From positions 124,001 through 188,000 of the forward strand of contig NC_037318.1 in the NCBI RefSeq assembly GCF_000143535.2: DNA of 64,000 nucleotides. The letters run 5' to 3'. How positions within the stretch are numbered: position 1 is the first letter of the stretch; every line of letters begins with the position of its first letter. The stretch comes from Botrytis cinerea B05.10 (taxonomy: Eukaryota > Ascomycota > Leotiomycetes > Helotiales > Sclerotiniaceae). Shown in pieces: positions 23,341 to 34,942 of the stretch. A model generated the notes under the pieces. It saw nothing but the letters and a program-made list of their open reading frames with translations. It ran no database searches and was not told the DNA's origin. Both the position numbers and the translations under genes were made by a program.

Positions 23341-25177
23341 GATGTCAGAGTGTTCGGTTTCGAGATGGTGGAATTCCTTGCGTAGTGACTTTCTTGATGC
23401 TTGAGATATGGTTCTTATATATGTAGTAGAACTAGATTATTCGATTCGATGAAAGGTATTGAGGGGTCGTTTGATGAGTTGTCTTGAGAACGGTTGTGAC
23501 AGTACGGGGGATGAAGCATTTTATTCACATTGGGTCGGTAGAAATAGCCGGAAAGCCGTAGCACCTTTTAGTGTACCATTAACTTCATCAATGATCACCG
23601 GGAGCTATCTTCTACGAGTAACGAATCAAAAGCAATCTTAGCCAATGATTACTTCGTTGTAGTTGTGGAAAAGTGGGACTAACCCCCTAGCAAATACATT
23701 AGAAGGTCTCTAGAAGGCGTTAGTCAAAGACCACATATTATTTAAAAATAGCCTAAGACAACTGGTTTGGATAGAACTACGTCATTATTATTTTTCATGA
23801 AACCTTTTCTGCTGTGTCAGTGTGTTACCAGAATTCAGACTGCTGTTATGATATCTTCTTGTCATCGCGTAATTCAGGGGCGGCGACAGATAAAGGATAC
23901 TGGAAGATTTTATCGAATACTGACAACAGTATCACTAACTACCTATTGCCGTATTTTGTTGCTCAGGGAGTTTACTAGGAAAGGGATCATCTAGTAGATT
24001 TAAGCATGTAGAAAAATGAATTTTGAATTGTAAAAATCACCTGTCAAGCATGATGCGTAACATGCGACAATTTGTGCTGTCGTGGAGGAACGTCTCAAGA
24101 TACACAGATCGCTCAAGGTAGCGAATGGAAACAAATCCGAGGCCGTGAGATTGATACAGTACGGGGCTCATAGGCTCACAGGAACAGATGAGATATGATG
24201 TGGTAAGAAGATAAACCTAAAACATATGCGTATATCACGAGTGTTGTTGAGAATCCTAGTGAAAAAACAATGAATGTACGATAGAAAGTTCGAGATCAAT
24301 CGAGGATGGAAAAGTGATAATCAAAGTTTGATTGCATCCTAATAATCAAAGTTTTTTGTGATCGTAATCAACATCAGATTCCTTTCAATTCTATGCGGAT
24401 ATCAAGTCTTTCCTATGGTCGAATTATATTGATGACTTCTTCTCCCTTCCCCCCAGCACATTGCTCCAGTAGAAGATTCCCATCTATATCACCTTACCAC
24501 CTCACGACCTCCATCATACCCCTAATATCTAACAAGCCATCTCCATCATACTTGTTAATTCGCGCCCACTTCTCACTTACCATCCATCCATTACCTCACC
24601 CACTCCATCTTACCCTCCGCACTCATACGGAAAGAAACTCACCCAATTCCATCATAATTTTTAGTCTACTCAATCATCAAACCTCAATCTCGCGAAAGAT
24701 GACTATGAGCATGCACATACAGTCAAACAAAATTTCCAGTTTCAAATTCTCAAATTCACATCACACAAGCACCAAAAGCTATCATGTAATCTCTGTAGGT
24801 AAGAATGATTCATTAATTTGAATGATAAATAAATCTTCAAATCCTTAAGAAAGAAAAACTATTTACTTATATATCAAAACTATTCCCGTGCAGGAGGACG
24901 TATCACTCCAATCCAATCCACTCGCATCAATTCCATTGGTATGGCGATCCCCCCATTCATCCGCTTTCATTCCAATCGTCTCCATAGAAACATAAAAAAC
25001 AAAAAGGTATCGCAACAACCAATCGGCTGATTCCGAACTCCATCATAACCCATAAAAAATCAATAAGCTGCTCATTTCTGAGACCTCGAGCCGAACGCCA
25101 ATTCCCTTTCCAATTCATCATCTCCACCCGAATCATCAAGTTCGCCAACTCACATGATCACTCTCCACTTGACTTCC
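23341..25177. other. Intergenic region, nothing supported
   Basis: The region 24400-24800 is strongly C/T-rich on the plus strand, with no domain in any frame. It may be downstream DNA of the patatin-like gene. Confidence 0.5.
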
Positions 25178-27174
25178 CTATCTCCCGTAATTAGGCTTCC
25201 TTGCCATATTGACCACTGGGGGCGGTCCATCTTCCAACGGATAAGGTGCTACAATTCCATTTCCATTTCCAATAGGTCTCCTCTGCATAGCATCTCCAGG
25301 CCTCTCCCCATTGATCGGTGTCTTCGGTGGTACCGGCGGTGGACCCGAAACTCTCCTTGGGTTTCTCGGAGGCGGATCCGAGATTCTAATTTCTGGTCTA
25401 GGATATTCATCCAAACTCATGATTGCAATTTTGTCAGACCCAGACGCCGTGCGATATTCTGATGGGGTTGGAGAACTAATCGTTAATCTATCGCCATGGT
25501 CTATTGGATGACTCAAAGGAGATGAATGTGGTGATGAATGATCTATAGACGAGATTGGCGAAAAAGGATCATTCTTGACAGAACCAAGAGGAGCAACTTC
25601 AAGACTATCATGATGTCCTGATTCGTAACTTGGTCTTGGAGATGGTGTCCAAGCTGCATTACCGGAAAGAGGTGTCAAGGAAGGGACTTCAGCTGGGAGT
25701 TCCACGGCCAATGGATTAGCTTCTGGAACATCCGGTAAATTTTTATAACTTTCTCCTCTATTACCCATTGATGGTACCCTCATATGACCATTAGCTCTCT
25801 GAATCGCTCTGTGAATTTTTGATAACTTCACAGCTGCCTCGATATTCATTTTTTGAACATCGCTTTTGCCAAGATATCTTCGGGTACCGGTGCTTATGTC
25901 TGCGAGGCGATTCCATTCATTCATACCAAATTCTCCTACACCGATTTCCACATTTAGTCGATAATAATTTTCAATATTCACGCCTCGTTTGCTTAGATGT
26001 TCTTCCTTCATGTATTGATGCGTGGTTTCGCATCCTTCGATTTTAGCTATCAGTCGCCTTCTGGCATCTGCGAATTCGCCCAAGAAACCTTCATACCAGA
26101 TATGTTGGTTCTGATCGCTTCCTGGTGGCCTCTTTCCTGTCCCTATGCTGACAAAGACACCGACATCTCGACCAGGCCATTCATTTACTGTAGCTTCATC
26201 GAGAGCAAATGGCGCGGGATTATATTGGCCAGCTCCTTCGTCTATAAACACTGACTGTCCGATTTGAATGGGCTTGAATGCGAGTCCTGTGGCTGATGTT
26301 GCTCTTCCTGCTTCCCATATTTTACAATCGTATTCGGGTGATGGCTCTTTTCGTGAATCATAGGATCTCAATATGGCTGGCATACCACCTTTGCGCGTAC
26401 CTTTATAAATTGCCGTTACGGCACTATTTTATGTTAGCTATATGTGTTTTTGAGGGCTTCCAGTAAAACTTACGTCTTGGTCCTTTCTGGACGATTGTCA
26501 TATAATCTAGCGTTGGGATTTCCCCACCTTGACGACATGTATGGCTTATTTTGGTAGCTCGCAGGATTTCTGTTACTGAAACTTGCGACACTAGCATTAC
26601 TTGAATGTCGTCTTGGTTCTCCTCTCGCTGTCGGGCTGAATGGGCTAATCGGACTTCCAGGAAACGCGGATCCTGTCGCGGATTTGTCCCCATCATTTCC
26701 TTCCTTCTCGAATAATGTATGTTCTCTAACACACTCCTTGATCGCTTCCTCCAACTTCGAAGCCTTGAATAAAGTCGATCGATATGGTATACCCGCAATT
26801 GTTTTGTCCGTTTCGAAAACTTTCCTCGTCATTCGTACATAAACTTCTTTACAAGTCTCCAAATCTAATCGCAATCTGCCAAGCATAATCGCGATTAAAC
26901 CGCCCGTTCCGGTACCACATATCAAGTCGAAATGGTCGGCAGGTTTTGGAATTTGATCTCGTCGGGGCGCTTTTCCTTCGATCTCGACATAGGTTCTATG
27001 CATGAGCTCTTGAATAATTATGAGCATAGAATATCCTCGTACACCACCTCCATCTACACAGTTTTAGTAAGTTGCGCGAGGGGTTGGGGGAGTGCTGGCT
27101 TTACCTAGAGATAATATACGTAAAGGAGGACCCTTTGTAGTATCCTTCCTCTTGACCACACCAGTATCAACCAT
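25178..27174 (-). CDS. Patatin-like phospholipase-family protein with Gly in place of the nucleophile Ser
   Basis: Three exons: 27174-27105, 27053-26474 and 26423-25178. The GT-AG introns are 51 and 50 bp. The product is 631 residues. Residues 24-30 are DGGGVRG, the patatin oxyanion loop. The elbow that is normally G-x-S-x-G reads GTGTGG (residues 70-75), so the Ser position (72) is Gly. The second catalytic motif, usually DG[GA], is DEGAG at about 278-282, with the Asp kept. Between them lies a Ser-rich insertion (about 165-205). The C-terminal ~200 residues are Pro/Ser-rich and disordered. No signal peptide or membrane helix. Known members are acyl hydrolases. This one would be expected to lack normal activity, or to be a related pseudo-enzyme class, which I recall seeing in other ascomycetes but cannot verify. 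Confidence 0.87.
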
Positions 27175-28605
27175 CGTAATTGTGAAGCTCTGTACGAATG
27201 CCCAGTCTAGTTGTTTCTTTTTCGTATCCTTTTTGTATCCTGTTGGTGAGCGGGAAACGTGCTAAGGTTATTGTTTACTGGAGGTGAAGTGGGGATGCTG
27301 CAACAGAACAAACGAAGAAGGTGGTAGAGAAGTGGCGCAGTCGGATCTTTTGTACACACACAGTCGTGATGATTTTCTCTGGGGTTCTGGCTATCTTATC
27401 CGACAACGTTGGAAAAACAAACAAAAGATGACTAGATTTATGCAATGTGTTACTAGACTGTCTTCGCACCGTACCGTGTCGAAGGTATTCAGGTTCCAGA
27501 GCTCCAATGTGACATGAAGATCTAATATCTGTTTATAGATTTTCTGAGGTTTTGAGTTTTGCAGTTTCGCGTGCTCTCCCTTGAGGTTAGACGGAATAGA
27601 AGCAACAAACCCCTCCACAGAGACGACGATATGCACCTAGTGCTTAGTGATATCTCTCCTCGCTCGCACTGGCTGAATCTTTTAATATATTGTGACGCAC
27701 TTGTTTAAATCTTGAGCAAGACCTTTCATAAAGCTATGGGGTATCCTAGGGGATCTTAGGGGATCTTAAGGCTGCAAATCCTTGAAGTAACATTCAATAA
27801 ATGCCGAGCCGCCCGTGTGAAACATATTTGATAATTAGGTTTGTTATTATCGTCTCAAAGATTTTCATTGGTCGAAGCTACAGGAAGGTGGCCGTTCTAA
27901 CGTACTTGCGAAGTACTCGATGATTCTGTTCTATGGGGAAAACTGCAGGGCAGCCACATGAACTTCTCCTGACTATCAATTGCTTTTGCCCTTGTGTTCA
28001 TGTAAAAAGCAAACATATGAGGTTACTTTGAATGCATTTGCTCAATCAAGGCTACCTTATCCGTACCTAGAAGCCTAGGTGCTTGCACGCAGCGAGAAGC
28101 AATCAACTTGAATAAGAAACAGAACTCTTCCGATGTATCCGCAACGGTTAGAGGAAGGATTGATGCGTATTTTTGAATGGCTAAGGTTACTTTCTGGAAG
28201 TGTCCATACGAAGATTCTACAGCGAGCTTCCTTTCTAGCTGTTCGCCCGAAGTTACTCATAAGTCCACCACGACTACTTGGGAAAAGATATCCAAGAGTA
28301 TCTTGCATAACACTTTTACATCATTGGTTCCTTTTACCTTGACTAGATGACGTTCGAGTATGGATTTACTAGGTTTCTTCAGCTGATTTGTACGCCAAGA
28401 ATTACGGCTTTGGTGGATGATTATGAAAGTCTGTGGCGGTGCATTTGGAATCCACACAACACTTACGACTTGCAGCGAATGACATATCCGTATGCGCAAT
28501 ATGAGATGCCGAGAGTGCCTGATCCGAAAGCTATGAAATCTTAATTTACAATCAATTGTTCACGGCCATTCTACAGAGTAAAGTGCTCACTGTGAATGAA
28601 TGGGC
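27175..28605. other. Intergenic region with a possible gene remnant
   Basis: It includes the promoter of the patatin-like gene. Two adjacent plus frames (28133-28342 and 28347-28544) end in a stretch (SLWRCIWNPHNTYDLQRM) that looks protein-like but has no start, signal or domain I recognise. It could be the 3' remnant of a lost gene. A tandem CTAGGGGATCTTAGGGGATCTTA lies at about 27744. Confidence 0.4.
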
Positions 28606-28607
28606 TA

Positions 28608-28661
28608 ACGTAATTTAACATCGAGTGGCCCATATCATCGAGTGGCCCACTTCAAAATACA
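28608..28661 (+). repeat. Left terminal inverted repeat of the MITE
   Basis: 54 bp, pairing with 28991-29044. It contains two direct copies of a 13-bp core. Confidence 0.9.
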
Positions 28662-28990
28662 TACAAAATTCGTCCGTGCGTAACCGTGCACTTTCTTTAT
28701 TTATTGATAGAATTTTTAAAAAATTGAAATTAAAATACTTGATTATATAAGTATTATAAAAATCTAATTTGTTTTGGAAAATTCAAATTGATATATGAGT
28801 TATTATTAAAATAATATTTTTGTAACGAAAATCGTGACAATTTCGATTTTTTTTAAAATATAATAGAAATATTTATATAAAAACTAGATTTTTAAAAAAC
28901 TAATTTTTTATTATTATTTAATATCTTTTTCTTTTACAAAAATAATGTTTGGTTATTAAAATATAGATATTAGAAAAAGCTTAATATTGG

Positions 28991-29044
28991 TGTATTTTGA
29001 AGTGGGCCACTCGATGATATGGGCCACTCGGTGTTAAACTACGT
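28991..29044 (-). repeat. Right terminal inverted repeat of the MITE
   Basis: Reverse complement of the left repeat with two transitions. Confidence 0.9.
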
Positions 29045-29046
29045 TA

Positions 29047-30406
29047 ACCGAAGAATGACCTACAAACAATAAATTCCGAATACTAGTAGCATGGAATTTC
29101 CATGCTATCAAACGCCTAACACATTGGTCTTGCGAGCCGTCGTCGATAAATCCTGAATATATTAACTTAGTAGAATCACAAAAGATAGAAATAGTTCAAA
29201 TACGTCAAGCACGAAGTATGTCGTAATTAATCTGGAGTAGTTATCAAAATCCCAACAAAATACTCGTGGGGCCATGAAGCATGCAATTCCGAAGTGAGAT
29301 GCTTTTCACTCCGTACTACAAGATGGTAAACTACAAGAGTAACCTAGTTTTCTTAGCGGTGGAGCTGCATACTTCAGAATGCCACCAGCACTTTCGCACC
29401 AGATGCAGCGGTTGCTTCAACTTCTATAGTTCAACGCTGCACGGTTGGGGAACACTCTAAATTTACAAAGATATAACGTCAGTGCAAGTATCAGAAACCG
29501 TATAAAAGATCTTCTCATCAACTTCAAACACTATCACGATTTTCCTCTATAGCTTCTCAAAAATCAAGGCACCAAAACATCCTTTCTCCACATTGAAATC
29601 GAATCTTCTATATTGCAGCTGTGAAACAAGATCTGTTCTTTTTTCGATTCGTATCAAATTCGCGATTTGTCCCCCTTCATTTCAAACCACGTCGTCACTA
29701 GACGGTTTCGCACCAATCATGATGTCGTCAAAGTTAGTGTATAGAATATTCTTACGGAACGACATATTTCATTCCTACAAAGCCATGTATTCTAATACTC
29801 GACTGTGAAGACTGCAATCTTCTTGAGCCCTATGGAATTTAGCTGATTCCTAGGTATTTAAAGATTTTTGTTGTGGTCCGAGTTCCACGTCTCAAGATTG
29901 TCGCTGAGACAGAACTCGTTTGTTCTTTACCATGATCATGATGTATTGGTAATATCACTTAAGATCCTCAAATATCATCCACAACATCCCTTCTTTCCAA
30001 CGAACCTTTCATTTTCGTCAAACCCCAGATTCAGTGCAGATTGATAGGTATCTTATTGATCCCTCAGTCCAAATCTAAACCTCAAGTTTTTCACGTATGC
30101 TATTTGACGAATCAAACCTTTTGCCAAGAAGTTTTGGTCCGAGTAAAACTCCTGACCCCAACCATGACCGCCAAGTCAAACCTCAAAATGCTTCACAATA
30201 CAATATTAGGATGAAATTCATCACAGTATTTGGCTTGGTAGTTTGATGGCCAGTTTAAGATATTGTCGAATATCTGGGCGTTGTAAGTGATAATTACATT
30301 AAAAGATGATAAGTTGAATTATTTTGTTGATTTTGGTTGAGTCTACTTTGACCTTTTTCTCCATTCATTTCTTTTCTCAGCGCTGCGCGTTTGGTTTATT
30401 CTCATC
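29047..30406. other. Intergenic region with an orphan promoter-like segment
   Basis: TATAAAAG at 29501-29508 is followed by a C/T/A-rich leader (29520-29590) resembling a fungal 5' UTR, but no ATG opens a convincing frame behind it. The rest (29820-30400) is the upstream region of the hydrolase-like gene. Confidence 0.4.
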
Positions 30407-31610
30407 ATGATTTTCACTCAAGATTTATTAGCTTTATTATTCCTTACTCTTCTCGCTCCCGTAAATGCTTTGCCTAAGAAAAATGCTGCTTCTTCCACAA
30501 CTAGTACGACAAAGGCAGCCACATCTGGCGGTATCACAACAGCATCGGATGGATCGATGATCTTAGATAAAACTGTTCAAATCAAGTAAATTTATACCAA
30601 TCCATCTCATTTACAATTACTAATCAAACAGTGGTTTGCCCATTCGCTACAAAATCAGTGCTCCGGCCAACATGTTCACCTCAGCATCAGGTGTAACTGG
30701 TGGTACGGCATCAGCCAACAGCACCGGAACAGCGGGTCTCAACGTTCTCCTTCATGGAGATGGAGGAACTTCCTTCTTTGATTTTCCCAATCAAGCAGTT
30801 CAGAATAATCTTATGGGCGTCGTTGTTCTCGCTCCCAATAAAAACATGTTTTGGGGAGGTGGATCAGGTCTTCAACGTACGGATGGCGTCGCCCATGCTG
30901 CTGCAGTTAATTCACTCATTCAAACACAGCTTTCAAAAGATGTAGCATTTGATAATACCAATGTCTTCTTTACGGGTGTCTCAGGGGGTTCGCTACTTCT
31001 TTCTGGATTCTTCATGCCGGCTTTCGGAGCGCAGTACAAGACGGGAGTTTTGTTAAATTGTGGTGCATTGACACCACAGGTGGCGGTTGTGGACCCGGAT
31101 ACGTTGGTGAAGAATACGAAGATTCATTTTCAGAGTTCGAAAGATGAGTTGACGTTGTTGCAACCAGCTATTCCAGATGCAGTTGCTGCGTATGAGAAAT
31201 TGGCTACGGGGGCGGGAATGACAGCAGATCAGATTGGGAGCTTGCAGACAGTGGATAATACACCAAATGGAGGGGGCCATTGGTATGTTTTCCCTTAATA
31301 CTTGGACGAAATTGATGGGATGGATATTAGGTTCCTGAGTCAAGCTAACATTTTTGGGGATGTAGTGGATTTGATAACAAAGCCTTCGTATCAGGAGTTC
31401 AATTGATGGCAACGAATTATGCTAATGTTATGGCCGCGAATGCTTCAGGTCAGGTTACGGGAATTGGAAATGTTTTGAAGGTATGTTTCCGGATTCTTGA
31501 GCTCGGGTTTTGAATCGACGCTCGAATATCCAAGATATGAGGACCCAAGCTAACATGTATGATAGACGGTGGTGGGAAATGAAAAATTAACCTTTGTAAC
31601 TGCTAATTGA
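30407..31610 (+). CDS. Secreted alpha/beta-hydrolase-like protein
   Basis: Four exons: 30407-30585, 30632-31282, 31366-31480 and 31566-31610. All introns are GT-AG, 46-85 bp, and the last exon is only 45 bp. The product is 329 residues. A signal peptide (IFTQDLLALLFLTLLAPVNA) and a Thr/Ser-rich spacer (about 25-50) precede a catalytic-like domain. LNVLLHGDGG resembles the oxyanion strand-loop, and FFTGVSGGSLLLSGFF contains G-V-S-G-G in the nucleophile-elbow position. GGHCGFDN near residue 275 offers the expected His. No acidic residue can be fixed. The substrate is unknown. Similar fungal proteins are often mis-named in databases, so the fold assignment rests on motif order only. Confidence 0.82.
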
Positions 31611-32620
31611 TGGAGCGGCGATTGAGGAATCAAGGGTAGAGCCCTTTGATAGAGGGCAAGACAATGGGTGGGGAGTTTATGAACTGTCGGATAAGTTTGT
31701 CTGCATCGTGGCTGGACAAAGGAACGAGATGGCTTTGGCGTTTAAAGATATACCCAAAATTGAGGGCTATGCATACCTGTTGAGATATTCTGCATTTTTT
31801 CAGCTATTAAATTTATTAGTTAGGGCATCAAAAATCAATTTTCTTGTGACTTTCCAATTGTTCTTGCTTCTTTCACCACCTGTCTATTGAGTGTAGATAC
31901 GCTAGTTCGTCTCAAGTACATTAACGTGCTCATTTAAACATTCACTTTCTTTTCTTCATTGTATGACAGGAGCCGAGTTATTTTCACCCGCAAGAGTAAG
32001 TTTGATGTCACAATAATCGAGGTACGAATTGAGATTGTTATGTCATACTGTTGATTTTCTCAAAAGAATCTCATCCAGCTTGATGAGAGAGTGAGTCGTA
32101 TGGTGGGAGCATGGCTTGAGATATGATAGTGAATGAAGTTTCAAGAACCAGAGAATGATGAACTGACTTTCCAATATCACTCTTTTACAACCTATATTCA
32201 CTCCATACTCTGCCGTGTTAAAAGACACTTGTCGGGATATCGATCATATGATCGTGAGAAAGCACTGTATTAGCTATCGAGGCGTAGCGCTTCTTTGTAT
32301 AAGCACTATTCTTTCTATAGTTGATAATGATCAAAAACAATTACAACCACAATTAACTAAAGTACTTTGAACTTTGAAGTTGTCAACAAAGTTGTTACCA
32401 GCAGTACATTACACCCCCGTTGAACCTGGTAGTTTAATTCAAGGGATCTTCTACCTAGTACATTCCCCTCCAGTATATTATTCTACGATTGCACTCTTGG
32501 TAATAATCGAAGGCACATCGATAATCATTTTCGCAGCCTACATAGACGCATCAATCTCCCCATTCCAGGGGGCTTTTGATAGACAACTACTGAATTTCTA
32601 ATTCGGCTGTCTTTCCTATC
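31611..32620. other. Intergenic region, nothing supported
   Basis: Only short frames. The region between 32340 and 32600 contains a plus frame without domain and is probably the promoter of the 2EXR gene. Confidence 0.5.
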
Positions 32621-33661
32621 ATGAAGGAGGGTGATTACGCTCTCTCTGCGGAGCTTCCGGGTAGACTGACAACATGGAAGGTATCTTTGTATTCTCATTT
32701 TGATCCTTCGAATATATATCTAATACTAAAGACTCTACAGGTAAATGTTGGTACAATAGGAAGCTGGCTTCAAAGAAAGAACTCCTTGAAACAAATTCAA
32801 TCAAGTGACGAAAAGGCCGTCGCTCCTGTTCATTCTTCTTTTGCAAACGAGGATAACAATGAATTCGAAAATCAATGCGGCGGAATTTTTCATTCATTTT
32901 CAGGACTTCCTGCTGATTTACGTCTAAAAATATGGCACATGAGTTGGGATAGTCGCAATGTTGGAATCGTCACGAGAGTTGAATACGATTCAAGCGGGCG
33001 TGGGACCGTCACTGATGAGAAAAGACTCACGTCACCACCCCCGACAATATCAGTCAATCGAGAAAGTCGAGCAGAAACGCTACGATACTATAAGCCATTG
33101 GTCCTCGCGCCGTTAGCATATCGACATCAAGTTTCAAAATTCTACTTCAATAATGAGCTTGATACCCTTGCTATTTATGTGGTCGGTGTCCATAGGGATG
33201 ATTATTCTACGCTTCGCCCAACCTATGCAGGAATTGTATACCATTTCATGCAGACGGAAGCTGCATTACGAAATATCAAGTCTTTGATTGTGCTTCCATA
33301 TTACATGTATGGCTACTATCAAGTTATGTCATATGGAGACCATGGAATCCAAACCCATCATCCATCTGCTCACTCTCACCTCTATGACTTGATTCTTTTA
33401 GCCGATTCATTTCTTGGGAAAATCGATTACGAGTCACCGAGTCGTCAGGAAAAAAAGACTCCTTTTGGTTACACACCACTCATACCGGGCCACTTAAAAC
33501 CCACTGGACAACAATTTGTTACACTAGATCTGCTCATCGACCCTAATACTTTACTTGGTGCCGAAAGTAGTTCTTGTGGAATATTCCGGTTAGGGCCATC
33601 TCAAGACGGACTCAATTGGAAATCATGGTTCATCAAGAAGTTTGGATTAAAGCTCTGGTAG
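32621..33661 (+). CDS. 2EXR-domain protein (intact family member)
   Basis: The frame runs from ATG to TAG (346 residues). The 2EXR signature is clear: FSGLPADLRLKIWHMSWDSR (about 93-112), then SVNRESRAETLRYY, then FYFNNELDTLAIYV. These domains are abundant in Pezizomycotina. Their function is unknown, though F-box-like roles have been suggested. A likely intron (32681-32740, gtatct...ctacag with a ctaatac branch site) is exactly 60 bp and has no stop. Retention or removal therefore both keep the frame, giving 346 or 326 residues. No signal peptide. It is the healthiest copy of a family whose decayed relatives occupy 39-47 kb. Confidence 0.82.
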   Translation: MKEGDYALSAELPGRLTTWKVSLYSHFDPSNIYLILKTLQVNVGTIGSWLQRKNSLKQIQSSDEKAVAPVHSSFANEDNNEFENQCGGIFHSFSGLPADLRLKIWHMSWDSRNVGIVTRVEYDSSGRGTVTDEKRLTSPPPTISVNRESRAETLRYYKPLVLAPLAYRHQVSKFYFNNELDTLAIYVVGVHRDDYSTLRPTYAGIVYHFMQTEAALRNIKSLIVLPYYMYGYYQVMSYGDHGIQTHHPSAHSHLYDLILLADSFLGKIDYESPSRQEKKTPFGYTPLIPGHLKPTGQQFVTLDLLIDPNTLLGAESSSCGIFRLGPSQDGLNWKSWFIKKFGLKLW

Positions 33662-34871
33662 TCAATATGATCAATAAAGGTATTATTGTAGAAATATGAC
33701 CATTTTCTTGCGTCAGTATTGACCCAATCATATTTATTGTTGAATGGATTCACTGTCTTCATAAACACTAGCTCAGCATTAGACACCAAGAGATATATCT
33801 TCTCCTGATTCCATGGTCTTAATATGATAGTCATTACAATGCAAGCTTCCGTATATCTACAAAATTTACAGTACATCATCGTTATTTTTTCAATCGCTCC
33901 TCTTGACGTCCCACATTTATCAGTCTTGACACTCCTAGATGTTCATTCATGGTTATTGCTCCGAGTAATCTTATTATTCTCACATACGAAAAGTTCCCAC
34001 GAAACTGAAAGACTGTGTGTACTCGAATGTTTATCTCTGCTTTTTTGTTGAAATTTTATAATAGGACCCGAGAGCAGTTCTCCAACTTATGCTTCACTCT
34101 TTTCATAACCTTGCCCATCGAATCTCGATGAGTATCTGGAGAATATCCTTCCAACCGAGAATCAAGCCATTCAACCGGATTGCATAGATCGCACTATCCA
34201 TAAAGCGAAGCCTTCTCCGCAAATTGCATCTCGGTATATATTCCTACATTTTTACGTCCTATTCTATCACACTCTTCATGGACCGCGAAAGCGGATGCAA
34301 AATAGTGCGCGCTATTAGGCTCATGAAGACCACTGAATTCTTGACTTCTTCCTCAACAATTCGGATCTGTCGAATTTTTTTTTTTTTCGATTTTTTTGAA
34401 GCACCCGAGGAGCGAATCTGTGTCTAGTTTTGGGAGTCAGATTTCCAATTCTCAGGAAAAGCTGTATTGGTCTCATGCGAAGCTTTCGATCTTTGATCCT
34501 TCCTGGAGGTTGTGTCTTGTGTCGGGTTATTGGCAGCTTGCTTTCGGGTTCCGCCCCAAATTTTTTTTTTACAGCCAATTATGAATTAGTCTTATTATTC
34601 TTGTTGTAAGAATATTTGATAATTATTAGGAGGATAGTTATCTTATGTCGATATTCTTCATGGAACAGATCAAAAATATCTGAGCGCAGCGCAGCGGGTC
34701 CAGATGTGGGGGAGAATATTTTTCTTCAAATTCGCCCTTGACCACAGTTGATAAAATCGATTTTTGGGCGTGTATTGAATACCTCCATCATATCTGCTTG
34801 AGTGCTCATGACTCTGTGCCAAAAGATATCTCGGGGTGGCAGATATGTCTACACAAAATGCAAAAATTAAT
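33662..34871. other. Intergenic region, nothing supported
   Basis: AT-rich, with poly-T runs at 34375-34389 and 34561-34570. No domain-bearing frame. Confidence 0.5.
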
Positions 34872-34942
34872 GCAACTGCCGTAAATCGAACACGAACCTC
34901 CACCTTGGAAGGGTGGAATCCTAACCATTGGACCACAGAAGC
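34872..34942 (-). tRNA. tRNA-Gly(TCC)-like gene
   Basis: The 71-nt minus-strand segment folds as a tRNA. The anticodon stem is CCACC/GGTGG around loop CTTCCAA (anticodon TCC). The D-arm contains GGTCCAATGGTTAGGA and the T-loop TTCGATT. The acceptor ends are GCTTCTG and CAGTTGC, which pair except for T-T at two central positions (3-70 and 4-69). A functional gene would normally pair there, so this may be a decayed copy. No CCA is encoded, as expected in eukaryotes. No intron. Confidence 0.75.

Larger units (their letters stand above)
28608..29044. mobile_element. Non-autonomous MITE with 54-bp terminal inverted repeats and TA target duplication
   Basis: The left repeat 28608-28661 and right repeat 28991-29044 match at 52 of 54 positions after reverse complementing. 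Both mismatches are transitions. Each begins ACGTARTTTAACA and is flanked by TA (28606-28607 and 29045-29046). The TA duplication suggests Tc1/mariner-type mobilisation. The 329-bp interior is extremely AT-rich and has no coding potential. Within each inverted repeat a 13-bp core (ATCGAGTGGCCCA) is present twice, 17 bp apart (left copy 28620-28632 and 28637-28649). Confidence 0.9.

Noticed and set aside
22703..23404. Plus-strand frames opposite the 258-residue gene
   Set aside because: The minus frame is longer and uninterrupted. The plus frames are two separate pieces without domains.
28608..29044. LTR or retroelement remnant
   Set aside because: Ends are inverted, not direct, repeats and the target duplication is TA.
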